Assembly (NCBI GenBank): GCA_003524705.1
Contig: DQGV01000088.1
Location: 1-6,093 of the forward strand
Length of the DNA: 6,093 nt
From: Anaerolineae bacterium
GTDB taxonomy: Bacteria; Chloroflexota; Anaerolineae; Anaerolineales; Villigracilaceae
Reading direction: 5' to 3'
Below, piece by piece: positions 1 to 6,072 of this stretch. Position 1 is the stretch's first letter; every line of letters starts with the position of its first letter. The notes below the pieces were generated by a model, which saw only the letters and a program-made list of their open reading frames with translations, was not told where the DNA came from and did not search any database. The translations under genes and the position numbers were made by a program.

Positions 1-2183
1 GTGCCATGTTCGCCATCACTTTCAACATGAACTGAACCACCTAAGCGCGTCATCAATGTTTTTACCCACCATAAACCAAAACCTAATTTTCCAGGGTGTG
101 AACCTGTGCGCGAAAAATTTAATTCAAAAATTTGATTGTGTAATTCAGGTGCAATACCGGGTCCGCTATCGGTTAACGAAACTTCTACCCATTCGGATGA
201 AGATAAACCCTGAATCACAATCGAACCTTTGCCTTTCATAGCGGCAATGGCATTATCAATTAAATTTCTAAACACAAAAGTTAAACTTTGTTTACCAGCA
301 ATCACCATCGGCAAATCATTTAATGCATTCATTTCAATTTGGACATCCGATGGAATTTGTGTGGCATGAATTGCATCTTTCATACAAACTGCAATGTTTA
401 CTTTTTCCATGCGTATCGGTCGTAAGTGCGAAAGATTCTCTTGCACAATTTGCATGGCTTCCATCGCGCTATGTTCAATCTCTGCCAATGTGTTTGATAA
501 ATAAGCATCGGCTTCGAGCGTTTGTGCATATTTATCTTGAATGGCTTGCACCCGCACTGGAATTGCGCCCACTTTATTATTCATGTTATGCAATAAGTTT
601 GCAGAAATATCACCCACCGCCGCAAAAGTTTCCGCCGTCCAATGTTGTTCTTGTGTTCTTCTTAAAGTTTGTTGACTCGATTCATTTTGGATAGCCAAAA
701 CTGCATAGTTTGCTAGACACGCCAACACTTTTTTATCCCATTCAGATTTGACGCTTCTTTCCTCGCTTGTAGTTGGGTTAAACACCCCAAACATTCCCAA
801 CGCCTCAACTTCTTCACCTAACGGAAGTATCAAAGCATTGTTTTGTTTTTTCATTTCTGAAAATGATTCAATCTTTTGTTTTGCCCCATCAGAAGCAATC
901 AATTGCAATTCACTCGATTCATTCTTCAACCATATTGCACTGGATGAAGTATTCAATAAATCATTTGCCATCATACACAAACGGTCTAATACTTTTTGAG
1001 TCGGTTGAGAAATTAATAATTGTGCCGCTTCTTGTAAAGCATCCAACAAACGCACTTCTTGAATAGCCGTAATAGCATACGTGGCTAATGATTGCAGTGA
1101 ATGATTATCACTTTCAGAGAAAGCACCTAAATTGGGGCTTTCCAAATTCAACACGCCTTCTAACCGTCCACTAGCATTGATTAATGGCACAGCCAATTCA
1201 GAACGCATCTCAATTTTTGAATCAAGCGGATAATAAATATCTTTCCACGGTTCTTGGCGTAAATCTGAAATCAACAAAGGTTCTCGTGTTCGTGCCACAT
1301 AAGACATGACACTATTCCCATCCATAGGAAGTTTTTCTACCAGTGGACGCTCAAGCATTAACCCTGCTACTGCACGAGTGACGAGATATTCTCCATTTTT
1401 ATCTAGTAGGCGGAAGATGCCATATTGAGCATTTGTAATTTCAAGTGCTAATTGCAAAATTGAATCAAGCGTTTCTTCGAGCCGTAAACGAGAAGAAATT
1501 AATAACCCTGCCCGGCGCAGTTGATTTAATTCTTCTTCTTTTCGTAGCAAATCACGCTGGATTCCTGCAAGCCGTCTGGTATGGTAAATTGCCATAGCGG
1601 CTTGGTTGACGAAGTTATCCAACATCAGTTGCTCTAAAGGAGTGAACTGCCTCTCTTCATATAAGTAGATATACAGCACACCTACTACTTGCTCCGCAAC
1701 AATTAATGGGAAACAAGCAACGGCTTTGACTCCTAAAGCGGCATGATAAGGATGCACATCTAAATCTGCTTCTTCATAAGAAAAGCGGCTATGACGATTT
1801 TGAATCGCGCGAATCCCAATGCCATTTGGACGAGGTTCATCATCTGCATGGGTTGGAATAGAAACAGGGGTACGTTCTTGTGGCTGTGCTGAAACGCGCA
1901 TTTCTTTTTCAAATCGCCCCATGCTTTGGTCATAGGTATAAATCACTGCCGATGAACCCGGCACAACTCGGATAGCACTCTCTACAATTAATTGCAAACT
2001 TAAATCATTCGGAGTGGCATCATCTGAGCCAATGCGGTTAATCGCCAAACTGATTTGATTCAGAATGCGTAAGGCTTCGAGTAAACGCGGGTCATTATCA
2101 GAAGTAGAAAAAGGTTGAGTAATCATCTCAAATATTGGATGTGCTTGAATTAAAGATGATTTTCCCATCGGTTGGCTATCCAT
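1..2183 (-). CDS. GAF-domain sensor histidine kinase, 3' end missing
   Basis: Soluble sensor kinase, presumed to autophosphorylate on histidine and pass the phosphate to a response regulator not seen here. The frame is open for 727 codons from the ATG at 2183 to the window edge. A first GAF domain spans about residues 60-200, a charged, probably coiled-coil linker about 203-225, a second GAF about 230-375, and a weaker third GAF-like segment about 385-500. The H-box is at 523-545 with probable phospho-acceptor His532 (LLHNMNNKVG). The ATPase domain follows: N-box with Asn640 and Asn644 (FRNLIDNAIAAM), G1 box DSGPGIAP (672-679), F-box-like IFELNF (685-690), G2 box GKLGFGLWWVKT (698-709). No membrane segments or signal peptide are seen, so it is cytosolic; the ligand is unknown. 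Probably only about 15-25 residues are missing. The ATG at 2183 is the first start after an in-frame stop and has a modest GGAA ribosome site; an ATG five codons on has none. It begins 10 nt after the exporter stop, which suggests co-transcription. Confidence 0.93.
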   Translation of the reverse strand, partial: MDSQPMGKSSLIQAHPIFEMITQPFSTSDNDPRLLEALRILNQISLAINRIGSDDATPNDLSLQLIVESAIRVVPGSSAVIYTYDQSMGRFEKEMRVSAQPQERTPVSIPTHADDEPRPNGIGIRAIQNRHSRFSYEEADLDVHPYHAALGVKAVACFPLIVAEQVVGVLYIYLYEERQFTPLEQLMLDNFVNQAAMAIYHTRRLAGIQRDLLRKEEELNQLRRAGLLISSRLRLEETLDSILQLALEITNAQYGIFRLLDKNGEYLVTRAVAGLMLERPLVEKLPMDGNSVMSYVARTREPLLISDLRQEPWKDIYYPLDSKIEMRSELAVPLINASGRLEGVLNLESPNLGAFSESDNHSLQSLATYAITAIQEVRLLDALQEAAQLLISQPTQKVLDRLCMMANDLLNTSSSAIWLKNESSELQLIASDGAKQKIESFSEMKKQNNALILPLGEEVEALGMFGVFNPTTSEERSVKSEWDKKVLACLANYAVLAIQNESSQQTLRRTQEQHWTAETFAAVGDISANLLHNMNNKVGAIPVRVQAIQDKYAQTLEADAYLSNTLAEIEHSAMEAMQIVQENLSHLRPIRMEKVNIAVCMKDAIHATQIPSDVQIEMNALNDLPMVIAGKQSLTFVFRNLIDNAIAAMKGKGSIVIQGLSSSEWVEVSLTDSGPGIAPELHNQIFELNFSRTGSHPGKLGFGLWWVKTLMTRLGGSVHVESDGEHG

Positions 2184-2193
2184 GCAAGTTCCG

Positions 2194-2820
2194 TTATATG
2201 AAGTTTCGTATCAAATCCATGCTCAGGCGAAATGCGAAATATGCAAGTGCCAGACCACAAATCAAATTGAGACCTTGAAAAAAAGTTGGGGTTAAGAATT
2301 TTCGTCCCCAAGCCACTAAGCCTGCCATTACAAAACACCAGGCAATAGCTCCAAATAAAAAGCCTGCAAAGAAAACAGCAAAATGAATCGGTTGTGGACT
2401 ACCTGCAATCGATGCAAATGCAGTCGTTCCGAGACCAGTCCAAAAGACGATGTTCATTGGATTGCCTAATGAAAGAAAGGCACCACTGGCAAAATCTCCG
2501 CGGCTTGAATCTGTATGAGCAATTGCTAATTCTTTATTTTGACGGGCATCTTTGATGGCGTCCCATGCAAGTTTTAACATCAATAAAATACCAATCAAAC
2601 TTAACATAATTTTGGCAATATTATTTTGCACAATAAAAGCCAAACCAGTCAATGCAATGATTGCCCATGTAGTATCACCCACTAGAGAACCGAATTGGAC
2701 AAATAATGCTGGCGTAAATCCATTTGCCGCACCACGCCGAACTGTTTCAGCAGTGACAACTCCGGGCGGAGCACAAAATGCAATGGCTAGAATAAATGAA
2801 GAGATAAATAAAGCAGTCAT
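2194..2820 (-). CDS. LysE/RhtB-family amino-acid exporter
   Basis: Predicted inner-membrane exporter of the LysE/RhtB superfamily, whose members export amino acids such as lysine, homoserine or threonine; the substrate here cannot be told. The 208-residue length is usual for the family. About six hydrophobic segments are visible (roughly 2-22, 37-60, 67-87, 112-138, 147-170, 181-200). Family marks are APPG (17-20) in the first helix, the following RRGAANGF (28-35), a Gly-Asp pair at 48-49, and the Asn-Pro pair at 120-121 in GNPMNIVFW. The ATG at 2820 is chosen because the protein then begins with the first helix, as in relatives. A TTG at 2862 would add 14 residues but lies inside the glnA terminator hairpin. 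No Shine-Dalgarno sequence precedes the ATG and no promoter is evident, so expression may rely on read-through from glnA. The kinase gene follows after 10 nt. Confidence 0.9.
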   Translation of the reverse strand: MTALFISSFILAIAFCAPPGVVTAETVRRGAANGFTPALFVQFGSLVGDTTWAIIALTGLAFIVQNNIAKIMLSLIGILLMLKLAWDAIKDARQNKELAIAHTDSSRGDFASGAFLSLGNPMNIVFWTGLGTTAFASIAGSPQPIHFAVFFAGFLFGAIAWCFVMAGLVAWGRKFLTPTFFQGLNLICGLALAYFAFRLSMDLIRNFI

Positions 2821-2839
2821 AATTTTTTTGAGGTTGAAT

Positions 2840-2892
2840 AAAAAGCCGACAGCCAGATGCAAACTCAGAGGTCAGCAACCAACTGTCGGCTT
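2840..2892 (-). terminator. Rho-independent terminator of glnA, long loop
   Basis: A perfect 10-bp stem (AAGCCGACAG with CTGTCGGCTT; arms 2883-2892 and 2843-2852) is followed on the minus strand by a run of T (2840-2844, partly within the stem). It starts 28 nt after the glnA stop codon. The 30-nt loop is unusually long for a terminator, and I see no strong pairing within it. The exporter ATG lies about 20 nt beyond the T run, so the element could also act as a partial terminator that sets read-through into the exporter-kinase pair. Confidence 0.75.
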
Positions 2893-2920
2893 AGTTAGGA
2901 GGCGATGTCAGTGGCGCGGG

Positions 2921-4327
2921 TTATGCGTCAAAGTAGAGAACGTATTCGTGCGGAGTTGGGCGTAAGCGAACAGCATCCACTTCATGCACGCGTTTGTACT
3001 TGATGTATTCTTCAAGTAAATCAGGAGTGAATACTCCACCTTGTAACAAGAAATCGTGGTCGGCTTCGAGAGCATCAATCACTTCACCCAATGAGCTAGG
3101 AACTTGCTTAATAAGTTTCTTTTCTTCTGCTGGCAATTCGTACAAATCGCGGTCTTGTGGGTCACCTGGATCAATCTTGTTCAAAATACCATCGAGACCA
3201 GCCATGAGAACTGCAGAGAAAGCGAGGTATGGATTGCTGGTTGCATCTGGTGCGCGGAATTCAACACGTTTTGCTTTGGAGCTTTTGTTTGCAGGAATAC
3301 GACAAATAGCAGAGCGATTGCGTTGTGAGTAAGCAATGTTTACAGGTGCTTCATAGCCCGGCACCAAACGGCGATATGAATTTGTAGTTGGTGATGTAAG
3401 TGCTAATAAAGCAGGCGCATGTTTGAGCAAACCACCGATGTAATATTTTGCAGTTTGTGAAAGACCTGCATAGCCTTTTTCATCAAAGAAAACGTTGGTC
3501 TTGCCTTTCCACAAAGAAGAGTGAACGTGCATACCAGAACCATTATCACCAAAAATTGGTTTCGGCATAAAAGTTACGGTCTTACCATTTTGGCGAGCCA
3601 CATTCTTGATAATATATTTGTATAACAATAAATCATCAGCCATGCGAGTGAGTGTGGTGAAGGTCATACTCATTTCGCTTTGACCTGCGGTTGCAACTTC
3701 GTGATGATGCAAATCCATTGGCACGCCAGCTTCGATCATGGCTAACATAAATTTGTTGCGAAGTTCTTGTAAAGTATCAGTTGGTGAGGTTGGGAAATAA
3801 CCACGTTTCGGTTGAATTTGTCCGCCTTTAGAACCTGCTTCGTTACTGCTCCACCAAGCTTCATTTGATTCGATTGAAAAACTTGCTTCATTTGGAGTGG
3901 ATATATAACGAATGCCATCGAAGACGAAGAACTCCGCCTCTGGCGCGAAGTAAGCAGTATCAGCAACCCCTGTGCTTTTTAAATACTCCTCAGCCTTTTG
4001 TGCTACATAACGTGGGTCACGTGAATACGGTTCTTCTGTGAAAGGGTCGAACACATTACAAGAAATGACCAAAGTTGGGGTAGCAGATGTTGGGTCAATA
4101 AATGCAGTTTCTGGGTCAGCTTTGAGGAGCATGTCTGATTCGTGAATTTCTTGAAAACCACGAATAGAAGAACCGTCAAAAGGAATACCTTCTTTGAAAA
4201 AATCTTCTGTCAGCTTTTGAACAGGAATGGTGAAATGTTGCCAAGTTCCGGGCAAGTCAATGAAGCGTAAATCTACCACTTGCACATTTTTTGCTAATTC
4301 CAAAACATCTTTAACTGTCTTTGCCAT
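2921..4327 (-). CDS. glnA: Glutamine synthetase, type I
   Basis: Cytosolic enzyme that makes glutamine from glutamate, ammonium and ATP, the entry point of ammonium into metabolism; family members are dodecamers. The 468-residue length is that of the long GSI-beta subtype. The N-terminal beta-grasp domain carries the FDGSSIRG loop (50-57; Asp51 matches the Asp50 that reaches the neighbouring active site in enteric GlnA). Metal ligands are all in place: Glu130 and Glu132 (PEAEFF), Glu210 and Glu218 (HHHEVATAGQSE), His267 (GSGMHVH) and Glu356 (KRVEFR). The glutamate-side flap Glu326 (GYEAP) and the NRSA loop (337-340) are also present. The segment at about 144-177 fits the GSI-beta insertion. 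Tyr395 in DLYELPAEE matches the adenylylated Tyr397 of enteric GlnA, so control by GlnE is possible. The ATG has an AAGGAG ribosome site 7 nt upstream. It is downstream of amt but separated by a terminator and its own promoter. Confidence 0.98.
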   Translation of the reverse strand: MAKTVKDVLELAKNVQVVDLRFIDLPGTWQHFTIPVQKLTEDFFKEGIPFDGSSIRGFQEIHESDMLLKADPETAFIDPTSATPTLVISCNVFDPFTEEPYSRDPRYVAQKAEEYLKSTGVADTAYFAPEAEFFVFDGIRYISTPNEASFSIESNEAWWSSNEAGSKGGQIQPKRGYFPTSPTDTLQELRNKFMLAMIEAGVPMDLHHHEVATAGQSEMSMTFTTLTRMADDLLLYKYIIKNVARQNGKTVTFMPKPIFGDNGSGMHVHSSLWKGKTNVFFDEKGYAGLSQTAKYYIGGLLKHAPALLALTSPTTNSYRRLVPGYEAPVNIAYSQRNRSAICRIPANKSSKAKRVEFRAPDATSNPYLAFSAVLMAGLDGILNKIDPGDPQDRDLYELPAEEKKLIKQVPSSLGEVIDALEADHDFLLQGGVFTPDLLEEYIKYKRVHEVDAVRLRPTPHEYVLYFDA

Positions 4328-4334
4328 GGATAAA

Positions 4335-4340
4335 CTCCTT
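4335..4340 (-). promoter_or_regulatory. glnA ribosome binding site
   Basis: AAGGAG on the minus strand, 7 nt before the glnA ATG at 4327. The match and spacing fix this start codon. Confidence 0.9.
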
Positions 4341-4374
4341 ACGAATGAATTTAATGAATTATTTCAACTTCGGC

Positions 4375-4404
4375 ATTATAGGGTTTGTGGGTAGGGTAAG
4401 TCTA
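4375..4404 (-). promoter_or_regulatory. Putative glnA promoter
   Basis: A perfect -10 box TATAAT lies at 4375-4380. The best -35 candidate is TAGACT (4399-4404) at an 18-bp spacing, matching only four of six consensus bases. The start of transcription would be near 4368, giving a leader of about 40 nt. A strong -10 with a poor -35, overlapped by palindromic half-sites, is typical of a promoter that depends on a bound regulator; that reading is inference. Confidence 0.65.
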
Positions 4405-4419
4405 TTACCCAAACGGGTA
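4389..4419 (-). promoter_or_regulatory. Putative operator cluster of GGGTA half-sites at glnA
   Basis: Four GGGTA or TACCC half-sites fall within 31 bp: 4389-4393, 4394-4398, 4406-4410 and 4415-4419. They form two perfect palindromes, TACCC-N4-GGGTA (4406-4419) and GGGTAA-N5-TTACCC (4394-4410), which share one half-site. The first is centred about 32 bp upstream of the -10 box, the second overlaps the -35 region. The minus-strand GGGTAATAG here recurs upstream of amt. Probably a binding site for a dimeric regulator whose identity is unknown. Confidence 0.55.
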
Positions 4420-4467
4420 CTTAAAACAAAATGGACAAGGAAATATCTTGTCCATTTTGTTTTAAGT
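4419..4467 (-). terminator. Terminator of amt: perfect 21-bp inverted repeat
   Basis: Arms at 4419-4439 and 4447-4467 are perfectly complementary and separated by a 7-nt loop. The GC-richer part next to the loop (TGGACAAG with CTTGTCCA) is followed by an A-rich then T-rich outer stem, so a U-rich tail lies in the 3' arm. It begins 10 nt after the amt stop codon. It is symmetric and could work in both directions. It separates the amt transcript from the glnA promoter region, whose half-site cluster starts at the very edge of the repeat. Confidence 0.85.
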
Positions 4468-4477
4468 CTTATAGGAT

Positions 4478-5863
4478 TTAGTCAGTAGCACCTAATGCGC
4501 CAACTACATCATTTGGATACGCTTGAATGCCATGTTCTTCAATATCCAAGCCTTTGATTTCTTCTTCACGAGATACACGCAGACCATTCACTGCCTTGAT
4601 ACCGAGGAATAATACAGAACCAGTAACCACACACCAAACACCGTATGCCGCAACACCAATGAACTGTGCAACAAGTTGACCTGTGTCGCCAGTGACGAGG
4701 CTACCAATGCCTTCAGTGCCAAAGATACCAATTGCCAATGTACCCCAAACACCATTGAACAAGTGAACAGGAACGGCACCGACTGGGTCATCAATCTTGA
4801 GTTTTTCAAGCCAAACTGCACCATATACTACGATGACACCGCCAATAACACCAATAAGTAGTGAAAATCCTGGAGTTACATAAGCACATGGAGCCGTAAT
4901 CGCAACCAAGCCAGCCAAAGCACCATTTAATGTTGTAGCAAGGTCAGGTTTTTTGGCAACAAATAACCAAGAGATACTCATTGCGCCTATAGCACCCGTG
5001 GCAGCGGCAAGCGCGGTATTGACAGCTACCAATGCTACAGCATCTGCGTTACCACCATGTATAGCAAGTTGACTGCCGGGATTGAAACCAAACCATCCAA
5101 GCCAAAGGATGAAGACACCCAATGTTACAAGCGTAATCGAATGCCCGGGTATAGCAACCGCTTTCCCGTCTTTGGTGAAGCGTCCGAGTCGCGGCCCAAG
5201 CACAATCGCACCAATCAATGCGAGCCAGCCACCAATGCTATGCACAACTGTTGAACCTGCAAAATCTCTAAAACCATCACCGAAAGGTAAAGTCCATAAC
5301 CAGCCACCACCCCATACCCAATGCCCAGCGATTGGATAGATAATTGCTGTAATGAAAAAACTATAGATTAAGTACGCTGAAAATTTTGTTCGTTCTGCCA
5401 TGGCGCCTGAAACAATCGTGGCGGCAGTTCCTGCAAAAACCAATTGGAAGAACCAGAAAGCTAACACTGGAACACCAACAACATCATCAAGCGAGGCATC
5501 TACAAAATAGCCGGATGTGCCAATCCAACCACCGGCTGAAGAGCCATACATAAATGCATAACCAAATGCCCAGAATGCGAGCGTTGCAAAAACAAAGTCT
5601 ATCAAGTTTTTGAATAAGATGTTGGTTGTGTTCTTAGCACGGGTTAGACCTGCTTCGACGAGTGCAAAACCAGCCTGCATCCAAAATACGAGGAAGGCTG
5701 TCAGCAACATCCAGAAAGTATTAAGACCGCGCGTCAATTCGTCAATTGGACCTGTATCCTGTGCATAGGCTGGGGTGACAAATACCAACAGCGCAATAGA
5801 TACAACCGCCGGAATAACTACCCAGCGCAACCACTTCATTGATTTGAGAGCTATCGTTTTCAT
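4478..5863 (-). CDS. amt: Ammonium transporter, Amt family
   Basis: Membrane channel of the Amt/MEP/Rh family that takes up ammonium, feeding the glutamine synthetase encoded next. The 461-residue precursor begins with a signal-peptide-like segment (basic start, hydrophobic core about 13-30, likely cleavage after AYA at 32-34), followed by about 11 membrane helices. Family marks are LVEAGLTRAKN (68-78), FFQLVFAGTAATI with GAMAER (138-157), GHWVWGGGWL (180-189), and the Amt signature DFAGSTVVHSIGG (200-212), whose His208 is the first pore histidine. The second pore histidine is His367 in VGAVPVHLFNG (361-371). Asp200 matches the conserved substrate-recruiting Asp. The cytoplasmic tail keeps REEEIKGLDIEEHGIQAY (432-449), the conserved region coupled to gating and to PII-type control in the family. 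No glnK/PII gene lies directly after it, unlike many amtB loci. The start is fixed by AGAAGGAG 6 nt upstream of the ATG. Confidence 0.97.
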   Translation of the reverse strand: MKTIALKSMKWLRWVVIPAVVSIALLVFVTPAYAQDTGPIDELTRGLNTFWMLLTAFLVFWMQAGFALVEAGLTRAKNTTNILFKNLIDFVFATLAFWAFGYAFMYGSSAGGWIGTSGYFVDASLDDVVGVPVLAFWFFQLVFAGTAATIVSGAMAERTKFSAYLIYSFFITAIIYPIAGHWVWGGGWLWTLPFGDGFRDFAGSTVVHSIGGWLALIGAIVLGPRLGRFTKDGKAVAIPGHSITLVTLGVFILWLGWFGFNPGSQLAIHGGNADAVALVAVNTALAAATGAIGAMSISWLFVAKKPDLATTLNGALAGLVAITAPCAYVTPGFSLLIGVIGGVIVVYGAVWLEKLKIDDPVGAVPVHLFNGVWGTLAIGIFGTEGIGSLVTGDTGQLVAQFIGVAAYGVWCVVTGSVLFLGIKAVNGLRVSREEEIKGLDIEEHGIQAYPNDVVGALGATD

Positions 5864-5869
5864 TTTCTT

Positions 5870-5877
5870 CTCCTTCT
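5870..5877 (-). promoter_or_regulatory. amt ribosome binding site
   Basis: AGAAGGAG on the minus strand, 6 nt before the ATG at 5863. This supports the first Met rather than Met9 of the signal peptide. Confidence 0.9.
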
Positions 5878-5894
5878 TAAGTTTTGTTACCCTT

Positions 5895-5900
5895 ATTCTA
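5895..5900 (-). promoter_or_regulatory. Putative proximal amt promoter, -10 box
   Basis: TAGAAT matches five of six bases of the -10 consensus. At 17-18 bp upstream there is no recognisable -35 box (ATAGGC or AATAGG). Transcription would start near 5888, giving a leader of about 25 nt. The GGGTAATAG element lies 19 bp upstream, compared with 21 bp at glnA, so the two promoters share a layout. A further GGGTAA half-site (5887-5892) overlaps the expected start. Confidence 0.5.
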
Positions 5901-5920
5901 TGGATTCAAGCGGCTGTGCC

Positions 5921-5939
5921 TATTACCCCTATGGAGTAT
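5921..5939 (-). promoter_or_regulatory. Putative regulator site, proximal amt copy
   Basis: The core TACTC-N5-GGGTA (5924-5938) is an imperfect palindrome followed by ATA. It matches 16 of 19 bases of the distal amt copy and shares GGGTAATAG with the glnA site. It is centred about 31 bp upstream of the proximal -10 box, near position -43, where many activators bind. Function is inferred from the recurrence and position. Confidence 0.5.
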
Positions 5940-5953
5940 TTTATGAGCACAAT

Positions 5954-5959
5954 TTTATA
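5954..5959 (-). promoter_or_regulatory. Possible distal amt promoter, -10 box
   Basis: TATAAA on the minus strand, with no convincing -35 box at 17-18 bp. The distal copy of the palindromic element is centred 35 bp upstream, similar to the proximal and glnA arrangements but 3-4 bp longer. The surrounding sequence is AT-rich, so a chance match is possible. Confidence 0.3.
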
Positions 5960-5983
5960 GTGAGGTAATAATGCTAAAATATT

Positions 5984-6002
5984 TATGACCCAAATGGAGT
6001 AT
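5984..6002 (-). promoter_or_regulatory. Putative regulator site, distal amt copy
   Basis: Core TACTC-N5-GGGTC followed by ATA (minus strand). It differs from the proximal amt copy at 3 of 19 positions. The centres of the two copies (5994 and 5931) are 63 bp apart, close to six turns of the helix, so bound proteins would face the same side. It abuts the T run of the terminator at 6003-6040. Confidence 0.45.
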
Positions 6003-6040
6003 AAAAAAAGACATGAATAAAAATTTATTCATGTCTTTTT
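6003..6040 (-). terminator. Terminator of the gene upstream of amt
   Basis: Perfect 17-bp arms (6005-6021 and 6024-6040) centred on GACATGAATAAA and its complement. The loop would open to several bases because only 2 nt separate the arms. On the minus strand the hairpin ends in seven T (6003-6009). The stem is AT-rich but long. It would end a minus-strand transcript coming from beyond the right edge. A small GCCC-N4-GGGC hairpin lies just before it (6041-6052). Confidence 0.7.
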
Positions 6041-6072
6041 GCCCGTAAGGGCTAAACAAGGAGAGGTATAGG

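Noticed and set aside
323..694. Plus-strand 123-codon open frame
   Set aside because: It is antisense to the kinase domain, which has all its motifs in the other strand.
2821..2862. Upstream TTG start extending the exporter by 14 residues
   Set aside because: The extension is encoded by the terminator hairpin and has no ribosome site; the family start fits the ATG at 2820.
2552..2965. Plus-strand 137-codon open frame
   Set aside because: It lies opposite the exporter and the glnA end, which are clear genes, and its translation shows no domain. It is a shadow frame.
2905..3003. Plus-strand 32-codon frame preceded by AGGAGG
   Set aside because: The ribosome-site match is only 2 nt from the ATG, too close to work well, and the frame is almost wholly antisense to the 3' end of glnA with no recognisable protein.
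4419..4467. Perfect 21-bp inverted repeat as a mobile-element end or miniature transposon
   Set aside because: There is one compact hairpin with a 7-nt loop directly after a stop codon, no target duplication, and no second copy in the window. A terminator explains it.
5864..6072. sigma-54 type promoter for amt
   Set aside because: I found no convincing GG-N10-GC element at a suitable distance; the -10 boxes fit a sigma-70-like factor better.
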